Shown here piece after piece: positions 10,026 through 21,340 of a stretch of DNA of 64,000 nt; within the stretch, counting starts at the first letter, position 1, and each line of letters starts with the position of its first letter. Origin of the DNA: Ricinus communis (lineage: Eukaryota; Streptophyta; Magnoliopsida; Malpighiales; Euphorbiaceae); assembly GCF_019578655.1 (NCBI RefSeq), contig NC_063256.1:14942001-15006000 (forward strand). The letters run 5' to 3'. The notes beneath the pieces were generated by a model that was given only the letters and a program-made list of their open reading frames with translations, was not told the DNA's origin and made no database searches. The position numbers and the translations under genes are program-made.

Positions 10026-10574
10026 TGATATTCAACTTTAGTATGAGTTTGTGACTTTAGATGCTTATATATTGTAGACATAATTTCAGTTATTTCAGTC
10101 ATGATATTTTAAAGTTGTCTTATGCAGAAATAATGTTCTAGTTTATTCACAATTTGATTTTGGTATGGTTTGGTCTCACTAAAGTTTAAGGATGGACCAG
10201 TTGGAAATAGACATGTTAATATCACATTATATGAGATTTATATGCTACACATCCACATCAAGATTCATGTCATTCAATTATGTCAGCATACGCGACCATT
10301 GATAGGTCGTGTTATAAAAGATATAACAAATGCCCCCTTGATCCTATATTGGTATAGTTGACAGACTGTATTAGTGATATATGCAATTCAGATTTGATAG
10401 CAAAGTTGAGCTCATGCAATTATTTTTGCAATACATAATTATAAAGTTATACATTCAAGTCTTTTTCTCAAATACATTGAATTCCGTTATGGATTTCAAC
10501 CAAACATAGTATTAATTTATTTAAATCTTTAGTGCTACATCTGCAAAAATGTTTTTTAACATAATAGTCTTTAA
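10026..10574 (+). other. Probable copia 3' untranslated or LTR remnant
   Basis: It follows the copia pol end directly and contains a purine-rich AAAGTTTAAGGATGGACCAG at about 10180-10200, which could be a decayed polypurine tract. No second LTR is present, so an LTR cannot be confirmed. No gene seen. Confidence 0.35.
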
Positions 10575-10622
10575 ATTTTTATATTTAATAATTTTCAAAT
10601 TTTTTCAATTTATTACCAATTA

Positions 10623-10654
<32 letters not shown>

Positions 10655-10750
10655 ATAATTTTCAAATTTTTCAATTTATTACCAATTATACATATATATA
10701 TATATATATATATTTAATAATTTTCAAATTTTTTCAATTTATTACCAATT

Positions 10751-10805
<55 letters not shown>
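10575..10805. repeat. Tandem AT-rich repeat, three units, each ending in (TA)n
   Basis: A unit of about 65-75 bases, TTTAATAATTTTCAAATTTT through CCAATTATACA plus a (TA)n run, occurs three times. The TA run differs in length and is longest in the last unit. Confidence 0.92.
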
Positions 10806-10811
<6 letters not shown>

Positions 10812-11064
10812 CAATAAACACTACAACAACAATAAATAGTCATATAGTATTTTTCAAAATTTATTTTCTCTAAAGCTTTCAAAATTTATTAAATATCAAA
10901 TAATAAGATTTTAAGTATTCAATAAAAATGAATTTAATTTTGTAAGTTTTATTTTGTAAGTTTTGTAAGTTTTAAATCCTAAAATATGAAAAAATCTGAT
11001 GTGTCGCTATTTTGATGACATATACATTTTTTTGTTTTGAAGTATTTATTTATTTTTGACATAT
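10806..11064. other. AT-rich spacer
   Basis: No gene or recognised repeat seen. It borders the left end of the Athila element; GGAAT at 11065-11069 is its presumed target-site copy. Confidence 0.5.
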
Positions 11065-11790
11065 GGAATTGTTATGGTAGTTTTTACATTCTTTTTAGTA
11101 GAAATTTTGGTACGTAGTTCTGATAATATATTTGTGTGTTATAATTTATTTCATGTTTTCTAGCTAAAAAAGCAAAGAAGCATTAATTTGGTGGCTTGAG
11201 CAATCAAAGGATTTAAGAATACATGTTGGAATTTCAATTTTGACTATCACTTGTGATTAAATCGATAATATATAAGAGTACCTAACCGGTGGTCTAACCA
11301 GTGTTTGGGTAAGAATAGAGACCACTGGTTATGAGAACTAATTAAACATTGGGTAACTATTTAATGAGATATTTTTAGGCTATTAGGAGACTAAAAGGAA
11401 TTAGGATTTGGGCCATAAATAAGGAAAAGATTAGAAAAGGGCCATTTTTTGGAAAAATAAACTCAAGGAGATTGAAGGCAAGAATTAAGGAGGTTTTAAA
11501 GGATCAAAATTGAAGAGATCTCATCAAGATTCAAGAGTTGTTTCTTCTTTTTTTGTTTTAAATTTTTTGTCTAAGATTCCATGAATTCTTTTTATTTTTT
11601 CAACTACAATTACATTATGTGTAGCTAAGTTATTTTCTAAAATTAGGTGGAAACCGATTAATGTACTGTATGATTTGATGCAATATTATTTCTTGGTTTT
11701 GAGTTCAATTAATTTGACTTATTATTTCTATGCTTATTATGTTCTAGATGTTGAGGCCTAATGTTTACAATAACTCTAGGTGTTAAGTAA

Positions 11791-12989
11791 GGGTAAAATG
11801 CCCCGCTGGTACCAAATCTTAGCCACTTATATCCATTTGGTACCAAACCTTCAATTTGTTTCATTTTGGTACCCTTCCTACTAATTCTGTTACTTGCGCC
11901 AGTACCAATGAGGATTCCAACAGTTATTTGATGATGTGGCTACCGGATTTACAAAAAACTACAGACCTGTTGCCACATGTGTTGCTGACTCCTTTATTTT
12001 ATTCTAGTCAGCAAATAAATAACCCTATTGAATATCAACATGAACTGAATTAGCTGTCAAATCCAAATCCCACCCAGCTTTTCTCATCGACTCAATTAAA
12101 ATCTTAATAAATTTGTGTGTAGCTCTACAAGTATCTTTTAACATAGAATCAAAAACAATAGCAGATAATAAAACATCACAAGAAGATGAATTCAAATTGA
12201 AATTACCATTTATACACTTTGACAACTTGAAATTAGACCTTTCTATGTCACTCAATTTCTTCTTTAACACAAAAACTTCATTATCCTTTCTATCAATCTC
12301 TTCTTGTAATTGATCAGAAACAGTCCCCAGTACTCTTAACTTGCTTTGGTATTCTTGTACTTGAACTTTTAAGCGAGACCCAATACCTAAATCAACACCA
12401 AAGTCTGGATATTTACACATTATCCCTATCTAATTGCTTTTAATCAAATAATCTTTCAAGATGCGAAACTAAAGCCTCATCAGCAGCTGTTATGCTCTCC
12501 TTGTTAAAAGGCAGATGAACAGTTTGTAGCTGTAAATATGAAGCTTCAACTGAAGAAATCGTTGCAAATATTAAAGAAATCAAAGTTTAAGTCGATTTCT
12601 GGTTGGGAATGAAGTCTTCAGCAGAGTCAATGAGAGATAAACCGCCATCATCCGCGGTAGCGGTGGTGGTTTCTTCATCAACGACGAACTCGAAAGTTTT
12701 GGTCTTGAAAGCCAAGGTGAATTTTTGAAACCTTTCAGATACTGGTGGAGCTTTGAATTATTTATTTGTTGACTAGGATTAAATAAAGGAGCCAGTAACA
12801 CATGTGGCAACAAGTCTGTGGTCTTTCATAAATCCAGCAGTCACATCATCAAATAATTGCCGGAATCCTCATTGGTACTGGCGGAAGTAATAAAAATAAT
12901 AGGAGGGCTACCAAAATAAAACAAATTGAAGGTTTGGTACCAAGTGGATATAAGTGGCTAAAGTTTGGTACCAGCGGGGCATTTTACCC
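11791..12989. mobile_element. Pack-MULE (Mutator-like, non-autonomous) with captured gene fragment
   Basis: A 1.2-kb insertion with terminal inverted repeats of about 90 bases, beginning GGGTAAAATGCCCCGCTGG. TGTTAAGTAA is duplicated at 11781-11790 and 12990-12999; depending on where the terminal A/T is placed the duplication is 8 to 10 bases, fitting the 9-10 bases of Mutator-like elements. The 3' LTR of the host Athila shows the empty site near 44693. No transposase is present. The interior is a piece of a cellular DUF641 gene. Confidence 0.85.
12025..12710 (-). pseudogene. Captured DUF641 (GIL1/IRKI-like) gene fragment
   Basis: The minus-strand frame at 12025-12420 contains SDQLQEEIDRKDNEV, KKKLSDIER and HKFIKILIESMRKAGWDL followed by a TANS motif. 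Upstream, with stops, the same strand reads ISSVEASYLQLQTVHLPF, then ITAADEALVSHLERL. These are successive landmarks of the plant DUF641 family (GRAVITROPIC IN THE LIGHT 1 and IRK-interacting proteins): the N-terminal helix, a coiled coil, and the conserved GWDLD/AANSI segment. The family acts in light- and gravity-related signalling. The conserved C-terminal half after this motif is absent, and in-frame stops replace a Leu-rich stretch near 12425-12445, so this is a partial, decayed copy. A parental gene should exist elsewhere in the genome. Confidence 0.8.
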
Positions 12990-13504
12990 TGTTAAGTAAA
13001 GTAATAGAAGTTAAAGCTTAACATTAGTTTAAGGAATAACAAGCAAGGATTACTAAGACTTATACATAAAGCTTAGATCCTTAAAACTTTTCTTAGTTTA
13101 CCATAGAATTTAATGAACTTGATTAGTAGAATTGACCATGAAAATAGTCAAGGAATTAACTTGAGTATAGTGGATATAATTTCAAAGAATACTTTGCTAA
13201 TAAAGGGGTGAATTGTCTTAGAAATCAATTAAACTATATTAAAAGGAATAGTTTATCAAATTATAGAAGGGTTAGTGGGTGGAAGATTAGTTTCGAATTT
13301 TCTTTATTAATCTATCTAAATTATATTTTATCTTTAGTTTATATTACTTTCGCTTTCAACCTAAACTATTTTAATCTAGTAAGTACAAACTATAGTACAT
13401 TTTGGTGTTGAGTACTACAAATCCTTGTGGGACGATATCAGAATTCATCCCTATATTACTATTATGGCAATTGTATACTTGTAGGAAATATCACAATAAG
13501 TTTT

Positions 13505-13522
13505 TGACGTTGTTGTCGAGGA
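13505..13522 (+). other. Primer binding site of the Athila element, decayed
   Basis: TGACGTTGTTGTCGAGGA, against the tRNA-Asp site TGGCGCCGTTGCCGGGGA, differs at five positions, all C-to-T or G-to-A. It lies ten bases after the LTR end. Confidence 0.75.
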
Positions 13523-13639
13523 TTTTTTCTTGTTATTTTCATCAATTATAGTTAGTATTCTTAGATTATTTCTCTTTTAGTTTCTAAATTATCTCAAGTT
13601 TATTTCATATAGGTACTTCCTCTAGTGCATGTGAAGTAA

Positions 13640-15139
13640 TAGAGCAATTGGAGTTCGATCTTAAACTTGGGAAAACTGTGAAAACTTAGAAAGGAGAGAA
13701 GGAAGATGGTTAATAATAATGAGAACAATAATCAACCAGTAATTCCCTGAATTCAAGGACCACAAGCTGACCCACCTCTTCAACTGACTTTGTGGCAGAG
13801 TGCAGTCAAGCATTGTTCGTCCTCCCATCAATAATAACAATTTTGAGATCAAATCATCAACAATTCATATGCTTCGACAGAAGCAATTTGAAGGGAGACT
13901 TGTTGAAGATCCAATTGCACATATCAATGATTTCCTCGAGAAATGTGAGACTTTCAAAATCAGTGGAGCTAGCAATGATGCTATAAGACTTAGGGTATTC
14001 CCTTTCACTCTCACAGAGGCTGCTAAGTCTTGGTTGATATTTAGTACTACAAATACATTTATCACATAGGATGAGCTATCTCAAGCTTTCCTCACTATAT
14101 ATTTTTCTCTTGGTAAAACAGTAGAAATAACACAACAGATTGCTAGTTTTTACCAAAAAGATGACAAGTCACTTTATGAAGCATGGGAAAGGTTTAAGAA
14201 GCTACAAAGAAGATGTCCTCATCATGGTTTTATCGATTTGATGTTAGTTCAAACATTCTATAATGGAATGCTACAAACAGTAAGGATCACATTAGATGCA
14301 GTTGCGAGTGGTGATCTGTTAACTAAGACCACTAATGATACATATAGTTGATTGAGATGGTCACATCAAATGACCATCAATGGAATAATGAGAAAGGGTA
14401 AGCAAGAAAGGTTGCAGGTATTCATGATGTAGATGGGATTAGCATGTTAAATGCTAAATTAGATGCATAAATAAAAAGGATGGATAAGATGAATGTTAAT
14501 GCAATTTCTATTGATGTTGTGAGTTATATGGAAGCGGGTATAGTTATATGGAATATCCATTATGAGGAGTTGTAATCAAGAGCAAGTTAATTATGTGGGC
14601 AATTCTCAAAGACCAAACAACCCAAGAAACAGTCCATATTCTAATACTTACAATCCAGCATGGAAAGACCATCCAAAATTCACTTGGAGGGATTAAAGCA
14701 TTAATGCAAGGCCAGTTTTACCACTAGGTTTTCCTAGAACACAACAAGGCTTTATACCTCAACAAAGACCTCAAGAGAAAAAGCAACCTTTGAAAGACAT
14801 AGTTGCTAACATGGCCAAGATGACTCATGATTTCATAAGGGACACAAAGACTCAATTGAGCAATCAATAAGCATCTCTTAAGAGTCTAGTGATACAAGTT
14901 GGGCAATTGGTAAGCATGATAGGAGCTAGACAATCTAGAGCCTTGTCAAGCAATGTGGAGATTAATCCCAAGGAATAATGTAAGGTGATCACTTTAAGAA
15001 GGGGGATAGCAATTGATGTTGGAGTAGGTAATGATGTACCAACTAGAAAAGTTAATGATTAAGTGATAGATGAGAGCCAACAACTAACACTCAATGAAGA
15101 GGAGAAAGATGCTACTAAAGAGAAAGAAAATACACCAAC
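13640..15139 (+). pseudogene. Athila gag, decayed
   Basis: Capsid-type homology begins at SSIVRPPINNNNFEIK and runs through FEGRLVEDPIAHINDFLEKC, AIRLRVFPFTLTEAAKSWL, LYEAWERFKKLQRRCPHHGF and VQTFYNGM to about 14340. The C-terminal region has EQVNYVGN and PYSNTYNPAWKDHPKF (about 14580-14690), a Gln/Lys-rich stretch, then VITLRRG, a form of the VTLRSGK motif near the gag end. Stops occur throughout (for example near 14068 and 14349), so no protein is made. An intact gag would form the particle core. The zinc knuckle expected before EQVNYVGN is not recognisable. The Tat-type LARD interrupts the region immediately downstream. Confidence 0.88.
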
Positions 15140-17363
15140 TATGAGTGGTGGTTTCGGGTGCGCACCTAAGTGTCTTTAGTAACTATGATACTGTAATATT
15201 TTTCAAGCTAATCGAAAACACACTAACTAGTCACTAAGACTAGCGCGGAAATTGGAATCACCATCTAGGTAATCACCAAGATACTTTTACTAATGAGTGG
15301 CACTTCTCAGATTCTATAGAGAAGCTTACGCCACATAATCTAGAGATGGATCCAGAAGCCAATAAGATGTGTATATTAGTTTTTACTTTTGTTATTTAAC
15401 AAATTATTCTCTATAAATGCAAGCAATCATACACAGGCATGCCAAACCAACACACGTAATACACTTATGTCTATTCCATTTTAATTAAATCTAGCCCATA
15501 TTAATGATTAGTCTAATTCCTATTACGTACAAGGCCCACCTAGTCTAGCCTAATTACCAATTATGCTCTTGAATTCAAGCCTTTAAGCCTAATTGACTAC
15601 TTATTATGTGAAGGTCCATCCATTGTGATCTTGACCCTAACTAAGTTCAAGCCCTACTAAACATGTTAAAGCCAACTAGTCTACTTGGATTTTAGGGTTT
15701 TAGGCCCATTAAAGTTGATTAGCCTATTAAACTATCAGATTCTTATTAGATCAATTTTAAACCTAACTCTATGGAACTAATTTTAATTAATCAAACACAT
15801 AATCATCTATTTAATTAATAAACAATAAATAAAAATTAAATAAAATAAAGCATAAAGTAAAACCTAATTATTACAATCCATCTACAACTACGATTGCAAA
15901 AATGAAAAAACCTAAAATTATACAGAGGCTGAAAATACATCAAAAATGCCAAAGACTACAAAATTTGGTATCTGGCTTAAACAGCTGATCGGTACTATGC
16001 ATGAAAAGTCGATCGGCTCTAGAGTCTCAGGGCAGGTTTTGTTTAATTCTTTCAATCGCCAATACAGTCTCACATCTCCGGAGCCGATTTTCACATGCAC
16101 AAATGTTAAAAATCAATTAGAATGAGATAAAATGAATAAAAAATCAAAGTAAAAGTTAAAAAGGCCAAATAAAATCCTAAATCACTAAAGCCCTAAATCT
16201 TATAAACTAACAAAACAATATCAAAATAAATATAACTGTATTTTATCAAGCTTAATTACTTATCATATTCATAAAGAAATCTAAATATGAACCCAATAAT
16301 ATAATTTTAATCAAATTTGAAACCCTAATTAGCAAAAAAAATCAGATCTAAAAAAAACTTAGTTCTTAATATGAGATTCAAAACCTTGTTGTTATGTATA
16401 TTAATAAAAAGACATAATCTAATCATACTTATAATAGATCAAAATTCTAAGCATGTTTCTAAAAGCAAATAATAAAAGAATACAAAAAAGAATGAAAGAA
16501 CTGGTTTTATAATGATGATGAATGATTGCTTTAAAGGAACCCTCAGGTTGTCAGCGTGAATGTTGAATCTGCGAGTCTTAGGCGATGAGGATGTAGTTGA
16601 ATCGAAGACTAGGTAGGAATCCAGTGTTGGACCTGGCTTTGAAAAATCTTTTGTGAATTAAAAAATAGTTTCCAAAAATGATCTTTATTTAGTGGCTTGT
16701 TTCCTAAAATTGTTCTTTCTTCAGTGGCTTGGATCTTCTAAGGACGATTAAGAACGACAGTGTTTTTTTCTTCTCTTTTTCCTCTAAATTTTCTCTTTGT
16801 TCTTTCTTTCTCAGTGTCTCTCCAATGTCGATCTCACTTACTACCAATTTTCAATTCTTTGTACTCCCCTAAAACCCTAAACACCTCTTTTTACTTATAG
16901 AGGTAGGGTTTCAAAGGAAACCCTAAAGAAAGCGACAGATTTTTAGAAAATATCAATAATTATCGTCAAGAAAACCTTGTAAAATCTGTATTTGTACATA
17001 AAATTGTTTAGGAAATGACGTCGAGGTGTCAAAATCCAATCAGATCTATGTATAGCCAATTAGCACTATGTATAGTCGATCAGCACTACGTACAACCGAT
17101 TGGCTTTACATAGGAAAAATTTATAAGAAACTTACAATTAGGTCCATGAATTTGTAAATCTACCGTTTTGATCCTCAAAGTGAATTTTTCTAACAATTAG
17201 GACTAAATTGATTTCAAAAATGTAATTCCAGCTGGATTAACCTCGACCCTAGCCTCGGATTTGTCTGTCCTTCACCTCCCAAGACTTGAGAAGGCAGTAA
17301 TTTTCATCATAAATTTTTTCAGTTTTTCCCTCGATATTTATATCTGGAAAAGGGGTGTTAACA
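15140..17363 (-). repeat. 3' LTR (element orientation) of the Tat-type LARD
   Basis: 2.2 kb; the outer end TATGAGTGGTGG is a changed form of TGTGGGCGGTGG, the inner end is GGTGTTAACA. Contains short subrepeats around CGATCGGCTCTA and AGTCGATCAGCACTA. Confidence 0.85.
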
Positions 17364-17378
17364 GTTGTCCCCCGATTT
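17364..17378 (-). other. Polypurine tract of the Tat-type LARD
   Basis: On the minus strand AAATCGGGGGACAAC directly abuts the LTR start TGTTAACACC. Confidence 0.6.
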
Positions 17379-17544
17379 GTCAGAATTTTTGAGCATGCAA
17401 ATGTGTTGAATAAGTAGAGACAAACATATATATCAAGGATATAGCAAAAGGATATGTGAGCTGTAGAAGCCATACCTCGTAAGCTTGAACTTCGATTGTT
17501 GATTCGATGTGGGGCCACGCCCGCTTGGGTTGAGTATTTCGCCA

Positions 17545-18120
17545 TCTTAGGTTGTGGACTTCACTCCACTAGGGAATTGCCGATTTCACTCCACTAGGTA
17601 TTTGAGGACTTCACCTGCTTGGATTTGAGGACTTTGTCTGCTTGGATTGAGGACTTCGCCTATTTAGGATTGAGGACCTCGCCTGCTAGGATTGAGAACT
17701 TTGCCTACTTAGATTAAGGACTTTCCCTACTTTCTGAAAAACTACGCCCGTTGAATTAGGATCCACACCCATGGAATCAAGAGCTATGCTCGATGATTTG
17801 GAGACCACGTCGGTTGATTTGGAAACCACACTCATCTAATTTGGGACTATGCTCGCTGATCTAGGAACCACGTCCATCTGATTTGGGAGCCACGCCCGAT
17901 AATTTAGAAACCATGCCCGTTGATTTAAGGACCACGTTCATTGATTTGGAAACCATGCCCGCTGATTTGAGAACTATGCTCACTGTATTATTGACCATGC
18001 CCGCTGATTTGGGAACTATACCCATCTGATTTAGGAACCACACCAATTGACTTGGGAACCACGCCCGTCGATTTGGGAACCATCCCTGTTGATTTGGAAA
18101 CCACGCCCATCTTATTTGTA
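17545..18120 (-). repeat. Tandem array of 21-22-base units in the LARD 3' untranslated region
   Basis: Diverged units such as GGAACCACGCCCGTCGATTT (plus strand) repeat with a 21-base period at about 17745-18120; related 22-23-base units with GGATTGAGGACTTCGCCT fill about 17545-17745. A period divisible by three leaves an open minus-strand frame of heptad repeats, which I do not regard as a gene. Confidence 0.85.
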
Positions 18121-18149
18121 CTTGGAGAGATTTCCCTCTTGCTTTGGGA

Positions 18150-18540
18150 TGCAATTATATTGTAGTTTCTGCTTCGGGTTATGATTTGGCATGTGTTTAC
18201 TCTCTTGGATAACTTTCGCTTTAAGATATGAATTGATGATCTTCCACTGATTGTATTCTACTATGGGATGATGATTATTTCACTTTAAGATATAAATTGA
18301 TGATCTTCAATTTCAAAAAGTAAGCTTAATAATCTCTTTTTTGAGAAGTACACTTGTTCTTTAGAACTTAAACTAGTTTTCCACTTCTCGGAATAGGCTT
18401 GTGATCTTCCACTTCGAGATGTATGATGATATTCTGCTTTGGGAAGTAAATTGATTCTCTACTTCAGAAAATGAGCTAATCATCTTCCACTTCAAGATGT
18501 AAACTTGTGAGCTTTGCTTCAAAAAATAAATTGAGTGTAG
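18150..18540 (-). repeat. Imperfect repeats with GATCTTCCACTTC words
   Basis: Several loosely related segments of about 50-60 bases share TGATCTTCCACTTC and AAGATATAAATTGATGATC. Strongly diverged; no gene seen. Confidence 0.5.
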
Positions 18541-19015
18541 ATCAACACTTGTTGCAGCAAGATTCTTATTCATCAAACATTTATTCATTTTCCTGTTACA
18601 AGTTAGTGGTACATATACAAGTGTATAGAGATTTAAGCAAAAAGTAATGAGGGTACATGATATGCATGTTATGTATGACATGTAATGTATTTCTAAAAAT
18701 CATCCTTCAGTTTGGACAGAGGCATTATGGCGCTCATTGGCAAAAGATTAATGTTTTGATAAGTAGGTTGCCTACTCTTCGATCATAGGGCATGAAGCCA
18801 TATGGTTGATAGAAAATGATGAAGACGATGATGCATAACAGAAATCTAAAAGTCATGGTGATGACTGGAAGTGCAGATCTAGATATAACTCAAGCATGCG
18901 AGGACTGAATCATTTTGCCTTGGGGCTGTACTGATACTTTGTGTAATGAAAATTGGCTTCACAACAATCTCATACAGATAGCAACCAAATCTCTTTTCTT
19001 TTCTTACTTTTACAC

Positions 19016-19165
19016 CTTAACTTTTGCCTAAGCCGCCCTTTTAGGTTCTCAACTTAGCATGCTAATGTCTTAACTTTTATCTAAGCTGCCCTTTCGAGTT
19101 TTCAACTTACCATACTCTATTTTTGCCTAAGCCGTCCTTTAGGATTTTTAACTTAGCATTTTCTT
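19016..19165 (-). repeat. Three tandem units of about 55 bases in the LARD interior
   Basis: TTAACTTTTGCCTAAGCCGC through CTCAACTTAGCATGC occurs three times with changes. Confidence 0.75.
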
Positions 19166-20249
19166 TATAATTTTCTTTATTTTCTCCCTTTTTTTAATTT
19201 TCTCATTCAATCGATTTGCCTGCTCAATTACTTGCAGTCTCTTTTGTTAAGCTTGCAGATGATTCCATTGATTTTCAAGACTTTTCTTGATACAAGATTT
19301 CTTGAATGAAAGCTCAAAGACTCCGGTTTTATCGATCCATTGTGCATGATGTCAAGATTGATAAAGACTTGAGTGCTACAAATTCTTGGAATTTTCCACA
19401 AGCAGAAGAACTAGAGTTAAAGAAAAAAAAGAATGACCTTTCTTTTATTCAGATCTCACAGATTCTGCTTCTTATATTATTTTCTCCTTTTGGTAGTGTG
19501 CAACCAATGAAAACTGATATGCAAGTTTGAATTCATTTTCTATTTTACATAATACTACTCTTGTTATTAACTAGTCCATTGGGATTTTATAGTCGAATAT
19601 TTTTCTCTCACCTTTTATTTCCTTAATTGTTGCCTGACTAGCCTACATAGGTCCTCTAGTCAGCAAGATTTATCTTTCTATTTTCTTTTATTTTTTTCAA
19701 AAGATAGTATTTAAAATGGTACAATTGAATTGTGAACTTATTGCCCTCGAGGTTTGAACTCCTTTCAGCATCTTCGAGCATAATAATTTTCTTATCTCTT
19801 TTTCTTTTTGATATAGAAGTTTCTAACTCGATTTAGATTTCTTTTTGGAGTCAAACGCAATAGGTCTTGCACTTTTCAGGGTTAGAGCACTAGTCTTTGA
19901 TCTTTTCTAATCTTCGAGATTCCCTACTTCAAGATTGTAAGTAATGCAATGGATGATGAACTCAGCCTTCTTACTTTGCCCCCAGTGTGTTAAATAATTT
20001 TATTATCTTGAATTTAATCGTACGTATCAAATACTATATTTTCTTTTTTCTTTTTCTCTTTTTCTCTTTTTTTGTTCTCTCACTTTTCTCTCTTCAAGAG
20101 TTATATTATGTAGTTGAAATATAACTAGAATTGTTATTTATCGTCAAATTAAATAAATTAATTCAAATGGAATTAATGTCAAACATACTCATGTAATAAC
20201 CATTGTCATGCAAAAATACCATCAGGATAAACAATATAAAATAAGCAAA

Positions 20250-21340
20250 ATCGGAGTTATATCACTGATCCTAAAAGCATAATCATTTTTTTGTGTGAAA
20301 ACAAATCAAGTGCTAAATCTTGTGAAGCTTCATCATCTTCAAATGGCAGGTCTTTGATCTCTGTAGCTTTAAAGTTTTCTATGATCCAACTAGCTTTAGC
20401 ATTTTTAATTTCTTCTACTTGTAAGCCATCATTGTACAAGCCTGCAAAAGTCTTGGACTACAGCTTTTCCGACCAAGATAGGATTACATTTCAAACTGCC
20501 ATTTGAAACTTGATCCTTCTCAAAAGGCTTGTTCTTCATTAGAACTACTTTGTTCTTCCATCTAGTCAAGAAGTCAAAAGAGATTCATTAGGCTTTTGCT
20601 TCATGGATTCTAAATCCTTATAGAGACTTCTAGATGAACATTATAGTCATATTGCTGTATAAAATCATCGCAAAGCTTTTTTTAATCAGACTTGACGGGC
20701 CTTCCTAATCCATGGTACCAGTTCATTGCTAGCCCTTCTAATCAAAGTATAAAACACTTGATAATCTGAGTCCTAGCCAAATGAGTAGTACTAATGATAG
20801 CAGCATATTGGATCTCCAGTTCCATTGAACTTTTACGTCTCAGGCATACGAAATTTGGGAGGTAAATTGTCCTTTCCAATCAGTATCATTTCATCGAAAT
20901 CAAAGGTTAGTTTAAACCTTGCTCTTTCAGCATATCCTGCATCTTGTCAGGCCTTTTAGTTAGATTCTACAAAATCTCAAATTCCATAACAGCTTTTGCA
21001 GTAAGACCAGACTCTTTCTTAGCTTGTTCTAGCATGTAGTCATCTAAGTTCCACAAGTGCTTACCATGTGCTTCTAAATTATGATAGCAGGAGCAGTAGT
21101 TGCAGGGGCAATAATAGCCTTTTGAATAATCTGTTTCTCAAAAATCTCAGCCAAAGCTTGCTGAAGTTCCTCTCGGATTATAATCCTTAAATCAGTCATG
21201 ATTGCAGTCTTGATAGCATCAACATCTTGCTTGTGTGCTATCTTTGTTTTAATTTTTGAAATACTACTTCTTAGGCTCTTGTCTTGATTGCTAGTGAAAT
21301 GGACCCTCTTAATATCCATTCTTGTCTTATCCAAACTAAG
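20250..21340 (-). pseudogene. Decayed Tat/Ogre gag of the LARD
   Basis: On the minus strand a charged N-terminal segment (21074-21334) with a Lys/Gln-rich helix precedes a region with the capsid landmarks of Tat-lineage gag: a Trp-Tyr pair, LGRPVKSD, FIQQYDYNVHLE, MKQKPNES-type and a following Arg-Trp-Lys segment (about 20560-20740), then EKDQV. The order and spacing match Tat/Ogre gag, but stops and frame changes are frequent. The end, around 20257-20439, is an acidic segment I do not recognise. An intact gag would form the particle; this copy cannot. Confidence 0.65.

Larger units (their letters stand above)
11070..13495 (+). repeat. 5' LTR of the Athila element, interrupted by a Pack-MULE
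   Basis: TGTTATGGTAG at the start and ATATCACA at the end. The halves 11070-11790 and 13000-13495 align with the 3' LTR. U3 contains AACCGGTGG-type motifs in both orientations (about 11283-11335). Confidence 0.85.

Noticed and set aside
10549..10809. Open frame rich in Ile, Tyr and Phe
   Set aside because: It is the translation of the AT tandem repeat and its TA runs.
12113..12313. Plus-strand 66-codon frame in the Pack-MULE
   Set aside because: It is the antisense of the DUF641 fragment, whose coiled-coil and GWDL landmarks are on the minus strand.
17545..18120. Regular short repeats resembling a CRISPR array
   Set aside because: Units are contiguous and diverged with no unique spacers, and the host is a plant; this is a minisatellite in a retroelement.
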